From: Giesbergeria sp.
Lineage (GTDB): Bacteria; Pseudomonadota; Gammaproteobacteria; Burkholderiales; Burkholderiaceae_C
DNA length: 46,987 bases
Direction of reading: 5' to 3'
NCBI GenBank assembly: GCA_023150295.1
Contig: JAKLLE010000024.1
Coordinates: 1 to 46,987 of the forward strand
Part shown: positions 34,114-42,087 of the stretch, in pieces
Layout of the letters: each line of letters starts with the position of its first letter
Numbering within the stretch: position 1 is the stretch's first letter
Made by a program: the position numbers and the translations under genes
The notes under the pieces: generated by a model
What the model was told of the DNA's origin: nothing
Databases searched by the model: none
The model's input: the letters and a program-made list of their open reading frames with translations, nothing else

Positions 34114-34533
34114 ATGCGCACCATTGTTCTGGACACCAATGTGTTTGTTTCCGCATTGCGCTCGGGTGGCGGGGCGTCGCGCCAAGTGCTGCGCCATATC
34201 CTGCAAGGGCGGGCCACGCCCCTGTTTGGCAATGCGCTGTGGCAGGAGTACCAAGACCTGCTGGGGCGTGACGTCTGGACACCCTCCACCACGGCCGAAG
34301 AGCGCCTGCAGGTGCTGGCGGCTTTGGCGCAGGCGGGCCGTTGGGTGCAGGTGTACTACGGCTGGCGCCCCAATCTGCGCGACGAGGGTGACAACCACCT
34401 GATCGAGCTGGCCGTCGCAGGCAATGCCCAGGCCGTGGTGACGCACAACGTGCGCGACCTGACGCGGGGGGAGTTGGCCTGGCCGCGCCTGCGTGTGGTA
34501 ACCCCTGCCCAGTTTTTGGAGGAGCAATCATGA
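34114..34533 (+). CDS. PIN-domain toxin (COG1569-type)
   Basis: A 139-residue PIN-fold RNase-like toxin. The first acidic residue is Asp7 in VLDTNVFVSAL. Glu is present in WQEYQDLLGR, and the later acidic cluster is RDEGDNHLIELAVAG, followed by AVVTHNVRDL. These are the standard PIN active-site positions of VapC-like toxins. The family is usually annotated as a putative PIN toxin of toxin-antitoxin systems. The antitoxin gene overlaps its stop codon by four bases. The toxin-first order is normal for this subfamily. Confidence 0.88.
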   Translation: MRTIVLDTNVFVSALRSGGGASRQVLRHILQGRATPLFGNALWQEYQDLLGRDVWTPSTTAEERLQVLAALAQAGRWVQVYYGWRPNLRDEGDNHLIELAVAGNAQAVVTHNVRDLTRGELAWPRLRVVTPAQFLEEQS

Positions 34534-34763
34534 GCACCTTGACCATCCGCCTGCCCGACGACACGGCGCAGCGCCTGAAGAACCTGGCCCAGACCCGTGG
34601 CCTGAGCATCAACAAGCTGATGGAGGAACTCAGCACCCAGGCCATCGCCGCCTTTGATGCCGAGACCCGCTTTCGCGCCCTGGCAGTGCGTGGTGATGCT
34701 GGGCAGGCCCTGGCGATTCTCGACCGGCTGGACCGGCAAGACCAAGACGCCGCCGCGCACTGA
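34530..34763 (+). CDS. ribbon-helix-helix antitoxin of the PIN pair
   Basis: A 77-residue protein. The strand-helix-helix LTIRLPDDTAQRLKNLAQTR and GLSINKLMEELSTQAIAAFD is an Arc/HicB-type RHH DNA-binding domain. The C-terminal tail is acidic (LDRLDRQDQDAAAH) and should bind the toxin. It overlaps the PIN gene stop codon (ATGA). A fragment of the hsdS 3' end begins about 20 bases after its stop. Confidence 0.87.
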   Translation: MSTLTIRLPDDTAQRLKNLAQTRGLSINKLMEELSTQAIAAFDAETRFRALAVRGDAGQALAILDRLDRQDQDAAAH

Positions 34764-34783
34764 ACCCGGTGGTTTGCCATGTC

Positions 34784-34897
34784 CCGTCACCACCGTCCAG
34801 GTCGACGTGCGTGCTCTGGCGGGCGGCGCAAACGCTCCTGATTCCATAGCTGCAAGCGCATGCCAAATAAGGGCTTTGGCCAATTTCGCTTCAAACA
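34784..34897 (+). pseudogene. 3' remnant of a second hsdS gene with family R repeat (R3)
   Basis: The stretch aligns with 33310-33418, the real hsdS end: GTCGACGTGCGTG against ATCGACGTGCGTG, GGCGCAAACGCTCCTGATTC against AGCGCAAATGCTCCTGATTC, then ATAGCTGC and TTCAAA. Translated, VDVRALAGGANAPDSIAASA matches IDVRGLVGSANAPDSIAASA. No start or recognition domain precedes it, and no longer part of hsdS remains. The R block within it is more diverged than in R1, R2 or R4. Confidence 0.8.
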
Positions 34898-34947
34898 CAC
34901 CCTATCCCCTTGCCGTATGAAGCCTTAAAGGCAACAATCGTCGCCTT

Positions 34948-35577
34948 ATGAGCAACACACAGGACGCCATGAACCTGCTGTTCCCCGCCCAGCGCCGGCA
35001 GGTGCTGGCGGCGCTGCTGCTGCAGCCGGGGCACAGCCTGCACCTGCGCGAGTTGGCGCGGCTCACGGGCAGCCATGCGGGCACGCTGGGGCGAGAGCTG
35101 GGCAAGCTGGCCCAGGCGGGGCTGCTGCTGCGCAGTGACCAGGGCAACCAGGCGCGTTACAGCGCCAATGTGCAGCACCCGCTGTTCCCCGAGCTCTCTG
35201 CCATGTTCCGCAAGACGCACGGCGTGGTGCCCGCGCTGCGCACCGCGCTGGAGCCGCTGGCGGGGCAGATCGCGCTGGCGTTTGTGTATGGCTCGCTGGC
35301 CAGCGGCACCGCCACCCAGCACAGCGATGTGGATGTGCTGCTGGTGGGCAGCGTCGATTTTGTGGCTGTGGTGCAGGCGCTGTACCCGCTGCACGAGCTG
35401 CTGGGACGCGAGGTGAACCCGGTGGTCTGGGCACCGCAGGAGCTGGCCGACAAGGCCCGTGCGGGCGATGCCTTCGTGCGCGACGTGCTGCGCAAACCCA
35501 AACTGTGGATCCAGGGAGACGATCATGAGCTTGAGCAACTTGCAGGCCATTGGCCGCCTGCAGGCGCAGCCGCCTGA
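34948..35577 (+). CDS. winged-helix MNT-type nucleotidyltransferase (MntA-like antitoxin)
   Basis: A 209-residue protein. Residues 10-75 form a winged HTH (LHLRELARLTGSHAGTLGRE, LGKLAQAGLLLR). Residues 85-200 form a minimal nucleotidyltransferase with the exact GS-x10-D-x-D motif: Gly115-Ser116 and Asp127-Val-Asp129. MNT proteins such as MntA can inactivate their HEPN partner by AMPylation. The HTH suggests that this one also binds DNA. The HEPN gene begins 53 bases before its stop codon, a strong sign of a coupled pair. Upstream, GCCTT-A-AAGGC at 34922-34932 is a small inverted repeat. Confidence 0.85.
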   Translation: MSNTQDAMNLLFPAQRRQVLAALLLQPGHSLHLRELARLTGSHAGTLGRELGKLAQAGLLLRSDQGNQARYSANVQHPLFPELSAMFRKTHGVVPALRTALEPLAGQIALAFVYGSLASGTATQHSDVDVLLVGSVDFVAVVQALYPLHELLGREVNPVVWAPQELADKARAGDAFVRDVLRKPKLWIQGDDHELEQLAGHWPPAGAAA

Positions 35578-35971
35578 CCCGCCCGCCATGGCCAAGCTGC
35601 TGCAGGCAGCACGGCAGAACCTGGCCGATGCGCGGGTGGAGCAGATCAGCGCCAGCAACCGCTTTGATGCGGCCTACAAATGCATCATGCAGTGCGCCAT
35701 GCTGGGCCTGTGGGCCAACGGCTGGCGCACCTCCACCAGCCAGCCCGGCCACCACCAGACGGCCATCCAGACGCTGGACCAGAGCCTGGGCGTGCCCAAG
35801 CCCGACCTGATCGTGCTCGACGCCCTGCGCCGCCAGCGCAACGTGAACGACTACGAGGGCGACCCCATTGCCGACGCCACGCTGCACGCCTGCCTGGCGG
35901 CCGCAGACAAGCTGCTGGGGCATACGCAACGTTGGCTGCAGGCCCAGCACCCCGAATGGGGGTTGGTGTGA
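35525..35971 (+). CDS. HEPN-like protein, probable toxin of the MNT pair
   Basis: A 148-residue all-helical protein. Residues 40-65 (SASNRFDAAYKCIMQCAMLG) and 95-112 (LIVLDALRRQRNVNDYEG) match the two core helices of HEPN domains. The expected R-x4-6-H RNase motif is represented as RRQRN-VND-Y (102-110), with no His at the usual place; a Tyr-containing variant occurs in several HEPN families. The partner MNT gene overlaps it by 53 bases. AGGGAGAC supplies a ribosome site inside that gene. Its 3' end is duplicated at 33947-33979. RNase activity is inferred and may be altered. Confidence 0.72.
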   Translation: MSLSNLQAIGRLQAQPPDPPAMAKLLQAARQNLADARVEQISASNRFDAAYKCIMQCAMLGLWANGWRTSTSQPGHHQTAIQTLDQSLGVPKPDLIVLDALRRQRNVNDYEGDPIADATLHACLAAADKLLGHTQRWLQAQHPEWGLV

Positions 35972-35977
35972 GCCTTT

Positions 35978-36050
35978 GCGCGGCGTGTAACTATCAAATT
36001 CATAGCTGCTTGCGCTTGTCTGGCAAGCGCTAGAACCCTGTTTCAATCAA
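35978..36050. repeat. family R repeat (R4) in the hsdR leader
   Basis: AACTATCAAATTCATAGCTG is followed by CTTGCGCTTGTCTGGCAAGC and GCTAGAACCC. The GCTTGC/GCAAGC stem is intact. It runs to within eight bases of the hsdR start codon. Confidence 0.8.
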
Positions 36051-36057
36051 AATTGCC

Positions 36058-39000
36058 ATGGCCCTGCACAACGAAATCGCGTTCGAGACCGACATCTGCA
36101 ACCACCTGGCAGCGCAGGGCTGGCTCTACGGCCCACCCGGCAGCGAGGGCGACGCCAGCGGCTACGACACCCCCCGCGCCCTGTACCCCGCCGACCTGCT
36201 GGCCTGGGTACAGCAGACCCAGCCGCAAGCCTGGGAGGCACTGAGCAAGAACCACGGCGCCGCTGCACCGGCCATGCTGCTGGACCGCCTGCGCAAGGCG
36301 CTGGACGACCGGGGCACGCTGGAGGTGCTGCGGGTGGGCATCGACCTGCTGGGGCTCAAGAGCCCGCTCAAACTCGCCCAGTTCAAGCCCGCCCTGGCCA
36401 TGAACCCCGATCTGCAGGCGCGCTACGCCGCCAACCGCCTGCGCGTGGTGCGCCAGTGCCGTACCGGGCATGACGACATCATCGACCTGGTGCTGTTCCT
36501 GAACGGCATTCCGGTCGCTACGGCGGAGCTGAAAACCGACTTCACGCAGGACATGAACGCGGCGGTGGACCAGTACCGCTTTGACCGCATCCCCAAGCCC
36601 AAGGGCCGGCCGTTTGCCGAGCCGCTGTTGGACTTTCCGCGTGGGGCGCTGGTGCACTTTGCGGTGAGCAACCGCACGGTGATGATGGCCACCCGCCTGC
36701 TTGGGCCCACCACGCGCTTTCTGCCCTTCAACCAGGGCGACCACGGCGGCGCGGGCAACCCGCCCAACCCCGCAGGCCACCGCACGGCCTACCTGTGGGA
36801 ACAGGTGTGGCAGCGCGACAGCTGGCTGGAGATTTTGGGCCGCTACCTCGTCACCCAGCGCGACAGCAAGAAGAAGGTGACGGGCTTCATCTTCCCGCGC
36901 TACCACCAGTTGGACGCCACGCGCAAGCTGCAGGCCGCCGTGCTGGCCGAGGGAGCCGGGCACAAGTACCTGATTCAGCACAGTGCAGGCAGCGGCAAGA
37001 CCAACTCCATTGCCTGGACGGCGCATTTTTTGGCCGACCTGCACGATGCGCAGAACCACAAGCTGTTCGACAGCGTGCTGGTGGTGAGCGACCGCAATGT
37101 GCTCGATGCGCAGCTGCAAGAGGCCATCTTTGACTTTGAGCGCACCAAGGGCGTGGTGGCCACCATCAAGGGCGAGGGCGGCAGCAAGAGCGGCGAGCTG
37201 GCCGAGGCGCTGGGCGGGGGCAAGAAGATTGTGGTCTGCACCATCCAGACCTTTCCGTTCGCCCTCAAGGCCGTGCAGGAGCTGGCCGCCACCCAGGGCA
37301 AGCGCTTTGTCGTGATTGCCGACGAGGCGCACAGCAGCCAGACCGGCGAAGCTGCAGCCAAGCTCAAGCAGTTGCTGAGCGCCGAAGAACTGAAAGACCT
37401 GGCTGACGGCGGCGAGGTGGGCACCGAAGACCTGCTGGCCGCGCAGATGGCGGCGCGCGCCAACGACCAGGGCATCACCTACGTGGCCTTTACCGCCACG
37501 CCCAAGTCCAAAACGCTGGAGCTGTTTGGCCGCCGCCCCCAGCCCGACCAGCCCGCCGGGCCGGGCAACCTGCCCGCACCCTTCCACATCTACAGCATGC
37601 GCCAGGCCATCGAGGAGGGCTTCATCCTCGATGTGCTGAAGAACTACACGCCCTACAAGCTGGCCTTCAAGCTGGCCAACGAGGGCAAAGAGTGGGACGA
37701 AAAGCAGGTCGAGCGCAGCGAGGCCATGAAGGGCCTCATGCGCTGGGTGCGGCTGCACCCCTACAACATCAGCCAAAAGGTGGCTGTGGTGGTGGAGCAC
37801 TTCCGGGAGAACGTGCAACCCCTGCTTCATGGTCACGCCAAGGCCATGGTGGTGGTGGGCAGCCGCCAGGAGGCGGTGCGCTGGCAACTGACCATGCAGG
37901 GCTACATCCAGGACAACGGCTACAAGCTGGGCACGCTGGTGGCGTTCTCGGGCGAGGTGAACGACCCGCAGAGCCTGCCCGACCCGGTGACGGAGAACAG
38001 CACCGCGCTGAACCCCCACCTCAAGAGCCGCGACATGCGCGAGGCGTTTGCCACCGACGAATTCCAAATCCTGCTGGTGGCCAACAAGTTCCAGACCGGG
38101 TTTGACCAGCCGCTGCTGTGCGGCATGTACGTGGACAAGCGCCTGGGCGGCATCCAGGCTGTGCAGACGCTGAGCCGCCTGAACCGGGCCTACAGCGGGC
38201 CCTTCGGTGTGAAGGACACCACCTACATCCTCGACTTTGTGAACGAGCCCGATGACGTGCTGGCCGCGTTCAAAACCTATTTCCAAACCGCCGAGCTGGC
38301 CGGGGTGACCGACCCCCACCTGGTGTACGACCTGCGCGCCAAGCTCGATGCCTCGGGCCACTACGACGACTTTGAAGTCGAGCGCGTGGTGCTGGCAGAG
38401 CTGAACCCCAAGGCCACGCAGGCCCTGCTGGTGGCCGCCATCGAGCCCGTGGCCGACCGGCTGCTCAAACGCTACAAGGCGGCGCTGCAGAACCTGCAGG
38501 ACGCAGAGGGCAGCGCCATCCAGGACGGCCCGGCAACGCAGGCCGCCAAGGACGAACTGGCAGCCTTGACCTTGTTCAAGCGCGACCTGGGCACCTTTGT
38601 GCGCGTGTACGCCTTTTTGGGGCAAGTTTTTGACTACGGCAACACCGCCATCGAAAAGCGCGCCCTGTTCTTCAAACGCCTGCTTCCCCTGCTGGACTTT
38701 GGCCGCGAGCGCGAGGGGGTGGATCTGTCGAAAGTGGTGCTGACCCACCACCGTTTGAGGGAACAAGGCCAGCGCACCCTGGCGCTGCACGACACGGAAG
38801 GCGACTACAAGCTGCAGCCATTGACTGACACTGGTGGCGGTGCGGTGCAGGACAAGCAGAAGGTGCTGCTGTCAGAGATCGTGGCCAAGGTAAACGACCT
38901 GTTTGATGGCGAGCTGAGCGACGACGACCGGCTGGTGTATGTGAACCACGTCAAAGGCAAGCTGCTGGAGTCCGACATTCTGGTGCAGCAGGCCAGCAAC

Positions 39001-39210
39001 AACAGCAAGGGCCAGTTCGACAACTCCCCCGACCTGGACAGTGCGCTGACCGACGCCATCATCGACGCGTTTGATGCCTACACCACCATGAGCAAACAGG
39101 CGCTGGACAGCGAGCGGGTGCGCTCCGGGCTCAAGGCCATCTTGCTGGGGCCGGCGCAGTTGTATGAGGCGTTGCGGGCGCGGGGCGCAGGTGCACCACC
39201 GGGGGACTGA
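36058..39210 (+). CDS. hsdR: type I restriction-modification endonuclease/translocase subunit HsdR
   Basis: A 1050-residue motor-nuclease. The N-terminal PD-(D/E)XK nuclease has Asp143 in DDIIDLVLF and Glu157-x-Lys159 in TAELKTDF. Helicase motifs follow: Walker A HSAGSGKT (308-315), DEAH from Asp422 in VIADEAHSS, FTATPKSK near 478, and motif VI-like QTLSRLNRAY. The C-terminal region (about 750-1050) is the helical HsdR domain that contacts the methylase. With HsdM and HsdS it forms the R2M2S complex. No ribosome site is obvious; the start codon sits right behind repeat R4. The length is normal and the frame is unbroken. Confidence 0.95.
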   Translation: MALHNEIAFETDICNHLAAQGWLYGPPGSEGDASGYDTPRALYPADLLAWVQQTQPQAWEALSKNHGAAAPAMLLDRLRKALDDRGTLEVLRVGIDLLGLKSPLKLAQFKPALAMNPDLQARYAANRLRVVRQCRTGHDDIIDLVLFLNGIPVATAELKTDFTQDMNAAVDQYRFDRIPKPKGRPFAEPLLDFPRGALVHFAVSNRTVMMATRLLGPTTRFLPFNQGDHGGAGNPPNPAGHRTAYLWEQVWQRDSWLEILGRYLVTQRDSKKKVTGFIFPRYHQLDATRKLQAAVLAEGAGHKYLIQHSAGSGKTNSIAWTAHFLADLHDAQNHKLFDSVLVVSDRNVLDAQLQEAIFDFERTKGVVATIKGEGGSKSGELAEALGGGKKIVVCTIQTFPFALKAVQELAATQGKRFVVIADEAHSSQTGEAAAKLKQLLSAEELKDLADGGEVGTEDLLAAQMAARANDQGITYVAFTATPKSKTLELFGRRPQPDQPAGPGNLPAPFHIYSMRQAIEEGFILDVLKNYTPYKLAFKLANEGKEWDEKQVERSEAMKGLMRWVRLHPYNISQKVAVVVEHFRENVQPLLHGHAKAMVVVGSRQEAVRWQLTMQGYIQDNGYKLGTLVAFSGEVNDPQSLPDPVTENSTALNPHLKSRDMREAFATDEFQILLVANKFQTGFDQPLLCGMYVDKRLGGIQAVQTLSRLNRAYSGPFGVKDTTYILDFVNEPDDVLAAFKTYFQTAELAGVTDPHLVYDLRAKLDASGHYDDFEVERVVLAELNPKATQALLVAAIEPVADRLLKRYKAALQNLQDAEGSAIQDGPATQAAKDELAALTLFKRDLGTFVRVYAFLGQVFDYGNTAIEKRALFFKRLLPLLDFGREREGVDLSKVVLTHHRLREQGQRTLALHDTEGDYKLQPLTDTGGGAVQDKQKVLLSEIVAKVNDLFDGELSDDDRLVYVNHVKGKLLESDILVQQASNNSKGQFDNSPDLDSALTDAIIDAFDAYTTMSKQALDSERVRSGLKAILLGPAQLYEALRARGAGAPPGD

Positions 39211-39222
39211 CCAAGAGTGGCT

Positions 39223-40959
39223 TTATGAGGCGCTGCCCAGCAGGCTGCTTGCCACGGCCTCGCCTACCTTGATGCCATCCACCCCCGCCGAGAGGATGCC
39301 GCCCGCGTAGCTGGCGCCTTCGCCCGCCGGGTACAGACCGGCGGTGTTGAGGCTCTGGAAGTCCTCGCCCCGGCCGATCTTGAGCGGCGATGAGGTGCGC
39401 GTCTCCACGCCGGTGAGCACGGCGTCGTGCATGTCAAAGCCCTTGATCTTGCGGCCGAACGCCGGCAGCGCCTCGCGCAGCGCCTCGGTGGCGTAGCCGG
39501 GCAGGGCCTCGCGCAGGTCGCAGGGCGTCACGCCGGGCTTGTATGAGGGTTCCACGCTACCCAGCGCCTGCGAGGCGCGGCCCGCGATGAAGTCGCCCAC
39601 GAGCTGGCCCGGCGCGTTGTAGTTGCCGCCGCCCAGCACATAGGCGTTGGCTTCGAGCTGGCGTTGCAGCACGATGCCCGACAGCGGGTGGTGCTCGCCG
39701 TTCTTCAGGGCCTCCACGCCGTGCGTGGCGCCGAGCTGGGCCTCGAAGGCGGCGGGGTCGGTGGGGTAGTCCTGCGGATCAATGCCCACCACCATACCGG
39801 CGTTGGCGTTGCGCTCGTTGCGCGAATACTGGCTCATGCCGTTGGTCACCACGCGGCCAGGTTCGCTGGTGGCGGCCACCACGGTGCCGCCGGGGCACAT
39901 GCAGAAGCTGTAGGCCGTGCGGCCGTTGCTGGCGTGGTGCACCAGCTTGTAGTCGGCCGCGCCCAGCAGCGGGTGGCCGGCGTGGCGGCCCCAGCGCGCG
40001 CGGTCGATCACGCCCTGCGGGTGCTCGATGCGCAAGCCCACCGAGAACGGCTTGGCCTGCATGTGCACGCCGCGCTCGTGCAGCATGGCAAAGGTGTCGC
40101 GCGCGCTGTGGCCCAGTGCCATCACCACGTGGCGGGCCTCCAGCTCGTGGGTTTGGCCCGTGGCCTGGTTGAGCACGCGCAGGCCGCGCAGCTGGCGCTG
40201 GCCGGTGCTGTCTTGTTCGATGAGCACGTCCTCCACGCGCTGCTGGAAGCGCACCTCGCCGCCCAGCGCGATGATCTGCTCGCGCAGCGTCTCGACCACT
40301 TTCACGAGCTTGAAGGTGCCGATGTGCGGGTGCGCCACGTACAGGATCTCGGGCGGTGCGCCGGCCTGCACGAACTCCTCCATCACCTTGCGGCCCAGGT
40401 GGCGCGGGTCCTTGATCTGGCTGTAGAGCTTGCCGTCCGAGAACGTGCCCGCCCCGCCCTCACCGAACTGCACGTTGCTTTCGGGGTTCAGCGCGCGCTG
40501 GCGCCACAGGCCCCAGGTGTCCTTGGTGCGCTCGCGCACCGCCCGGCCGCGCTCCAGCACGATGGGCCGCAGCCCCATCTGCGCCAGCACCAGCGCCGCG
40601 AAGATGCCGCAGGGGCCAAAGCCCACCACCACGGGGCGCTCGCGCAGCCCCGCTGGTGCCTGGCCCACGGGGCGCCAGGCCATGTCGGGCGTGGGCTGGA
40701 TGTGGGGGTTGGTGCTGTGGCGGGAGAGCAGGGGCGTTTCCTGCTCGGGCTCTGCCAGCGTCACATCCACGATGTACACCGCCAACAGCGCCGCCTTGCG
40801 CGCGTCGAAACTGCGCTTGAAGACGTGGATGTGGGTGATGTCGGCAGGCGCGATGCCCAGGGCCTGGGCCGCCGCCGCCTGCAGCTCGGCCACAGGGTGG
40901 GTCTCGGGGTCGGACGGCAGTGCCGCCAGCGGCAGCCGGATTTCGGAAATGCGGATCAT
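39223..40959 (-). CDS. FAD-dependent oxidoreductase (COG2509-type)
   Basis: A 578-residue flavoprotein of unknown reaction. Residues 1-60 form a small N-terminal domain (AAAQALGIAPADITHIHVFK). The dinucleotide fold has VVGFGPCGIFAALVLAQMG with the GxGxxG variant GFGPCG, followed by LERGRAVRERTKDTWG. Further conserved blocks are NVQFGEGGAGTFSDGKLYSQ, CMCPGGTVV and a C-terminal PAGEGASYAGGILSA flavin-binding segment. This layout is that of the uncharacterised FAD-dependent dehydrogenases of COG2509. The gene converges on hsdR with 12 bases between the stop codons. Confidence 0.88.
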   Translation of the reverse strand: MIRISEIRLPLAALPSDPETHPVAELQAAAAQALGIAPADITHIHVFKRSFDARKAALLAVYIVDVTLAEPEQETPLLSRHSTNPHIQPTPDMAWRPVGQAPAGLRERPVVVGFGPCGIFAALVLAQMGLRPIVLERGRAVRERTKDTWGLWRQRALNPESNVQFGEGGAGTFSDGKLYSQIKDPRHLGRKVMEEFVQAGAPPEILYVAHPHIGTFKLVKVVETLREQIIALGGEVRFQQRVEDVLIEQDSTGQRQLRGLRVLNQATGQTHELEARHVVMALGHSARDTFAMLHERGVHMQAKPFSVGLRIEHPQGVIDRARWGRHAGHPLLGAADYKLVHHASNGRTAYSFCMCPGGTVVAATSEPGRVVTNGMSQYSRNERNANAGMVVGIDPQDYPTDPAAFEAQLGATHGVEALKNGEHHPLSGIVLQRQLEANAYVLGGGNYNAPGQLVGDFIAGRASQALGSVEPSYKPGVTPCDLREALPGYATEALREALPAFGRKIKGFDMHDAVLTGVETRTSSPLKIGRGEDFQSLNTAGLYPAGEGASYAGGILSAGVDGIKVGEAVASSLLGSAS

Positions 40960-41013
40960 GGTCTTGCGGGCCCGTGGTGATCGGGCAAGGGCAATGCAGA
41001 GGCGCGGATTTTA

Positions 41014-41081
41014 CCGACCTGAGGATTCTTGGGTGCGCGGGCGCCCGCGCCCCGGGCCTTTTCCCATGGCTCTCAGGTCGG
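41014..41081. repeat. nested inverted repeats over the cysK 3' end
   Basis: CCGACCTGAG (41014-41023) and CTCAGGTCGG (41072-41081) are perfect inverted copies, the right arm covering the cysK stop codon. Inside lies GCGCGGGC-GCCCGCGC (41035-41050), a perfect 16-base palindrome. No T run follows on either strand, so it is a stable structure at the cysK transcript end rather than a standard terminator. Confidence 0.6.
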
Positions 41082-41990
41082 CAGGAAGCCTTCCACCGAC
41101 AGGTAGCGCTCCCCAGTGTCGTAGTTGAAGCCCAGCACCTTGGCGCCCGGCGGCAGCTCGGGCAGTTTCAGTGCAATGGCCGCCAGCGTGGCGCCCGAGG
41201 AAATGCCCACCAGCAGGCCTTCCTCGCGGGCCGCACGGCGCGCATATTCGCGTGCTGGTTCGGCGTCGATGGCCACCACACCGTCCAACACGCTGGTGTC
41301 CAGGTTCTTGGGGATGAAGCCAGCGCCCAGACCCTGGATGGGATGGGGCGCGGGCTGCCCACCCGAGATCACGGGCGAGAGCGCAGGCTCCACCGCAAAC
41401 ACCTTGAGCTGCGGGAACCGTGCCTTGAGTACGCGCGCGCATCCCGTCAGGTGGCCGCCGGTGCCCACGCCGGTGACGAGTGCATCCAGCCCGTCGGGGA
41501 AGTCGGCCAGGATCTCCTGCGCCGTGGTGCGCACATGCACGTCGATGTTGGCGGGGTTCTCGAACTGCTGCGGAATCCAGGAGCCGGGTGTCTGCGCCTT
41601 GAGTTCCTCGGCGCGCGCAATGGCGCCCTTCATGCCCTTTTCGCGCGGCGTCAGGTCAAACTGCGCGCCGTAGGCCAGCATGAGGCGGCGGCGCTCGATG
41701 CTCATGCTGTCGGGCATCACCAGGATCAGCTTGTAGCCCTTCACGGCTGCCACCAGCGCCAGGCCAATGCCGGTGTTGCCCGAGGTGGGCTCGATGATGG
41801 TGCCGCCAGGCTGCAAGGCGCCCGACTTTTCGGCGTCTTCCACCATGGCCAGCGCAATGCGGTCTTTGATGGAGCCGCCGGGGTTGCTGCGCTCGGACTT
41901 GATCCAGACATTGGCATCCGCGCCAAACAGGCGGTTGATGCGGATGTGCGGCGTGTTGCCAATGGTTTGCAGAATGTTGTCGACTTTCAT
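41073..41990 (-). CDS. cysK: cysteine synthase A (O-acetylserine sulfhydrylase)
   Basis: A 305-residue PLP enzyme that makes cysteine from O-acetylserine and sulfide. Lys42 in [11 protein letters not shown] carries PLP. PTSGNTG (68-74) binds the substrate carboxylate, GTGGHLTG binds the PLP phosphate, and VGISSGA holds the pyridine-N contact. The start is Met at 41990 ([18 protein letters not shown]) with AGGAGACACC just before it; the longer frame to 42062 has no site. CysK rather than CysM is preferred from the overall length and active-site loop, but the two are close paralogues. Confidence 0.92.
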   Translation of the reverse strand: MKVDNILQTIGNTPHIRINRLFGADANVWIKSERSNPGGSIKDRIALAMVEDAEKSGALQPGGTIIEPTSGNTGIGLALVAAVKGYKLILVMPDSMSIERRRLMLAYGAQFDLTPREKGMKGAIARAEELKAQTPGSWIPQQFENPANIDVHVRTTAQEILADFPDGLDALVTGVGTGGHLTGCARVLKARFPQLKVFAVEPALSPVISGGQPAPHPIQGLGAGFIPKNLDTSVLDGVVAIDAEPAREYARRAAREEGLLVGISSGATLAAIALKLPELPPGAKVLGFNYDTGERYLSVEGFLPT

Positions 41991-42087
41991 GGTGTCTCCT
42001 GTGAAATACAACAAGGGGGTGTGGCCCGCATTTTGAACCAGGTGTTCTACAGCACCGGCCATATGGTTATGCCCGGCGTGCGCAGGC

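Noticed and set aside
33357-36050. Repeats R1-R4 as a CRISPR array or integron attC series
   Set aside because: Spacers are whole genes of unequal size, no cas or integrase gene is present, and the same repeat occurs singly elsewhere in the window.
28223-39222. Insertion by a phage, ICE or transposon carrying the restriction locus
   Set aside because: No integrase, transposase, tRNA gene or flanking direct repeat is visible at either edge; base composition is like the surroundings except in the HsdS recognition domains.
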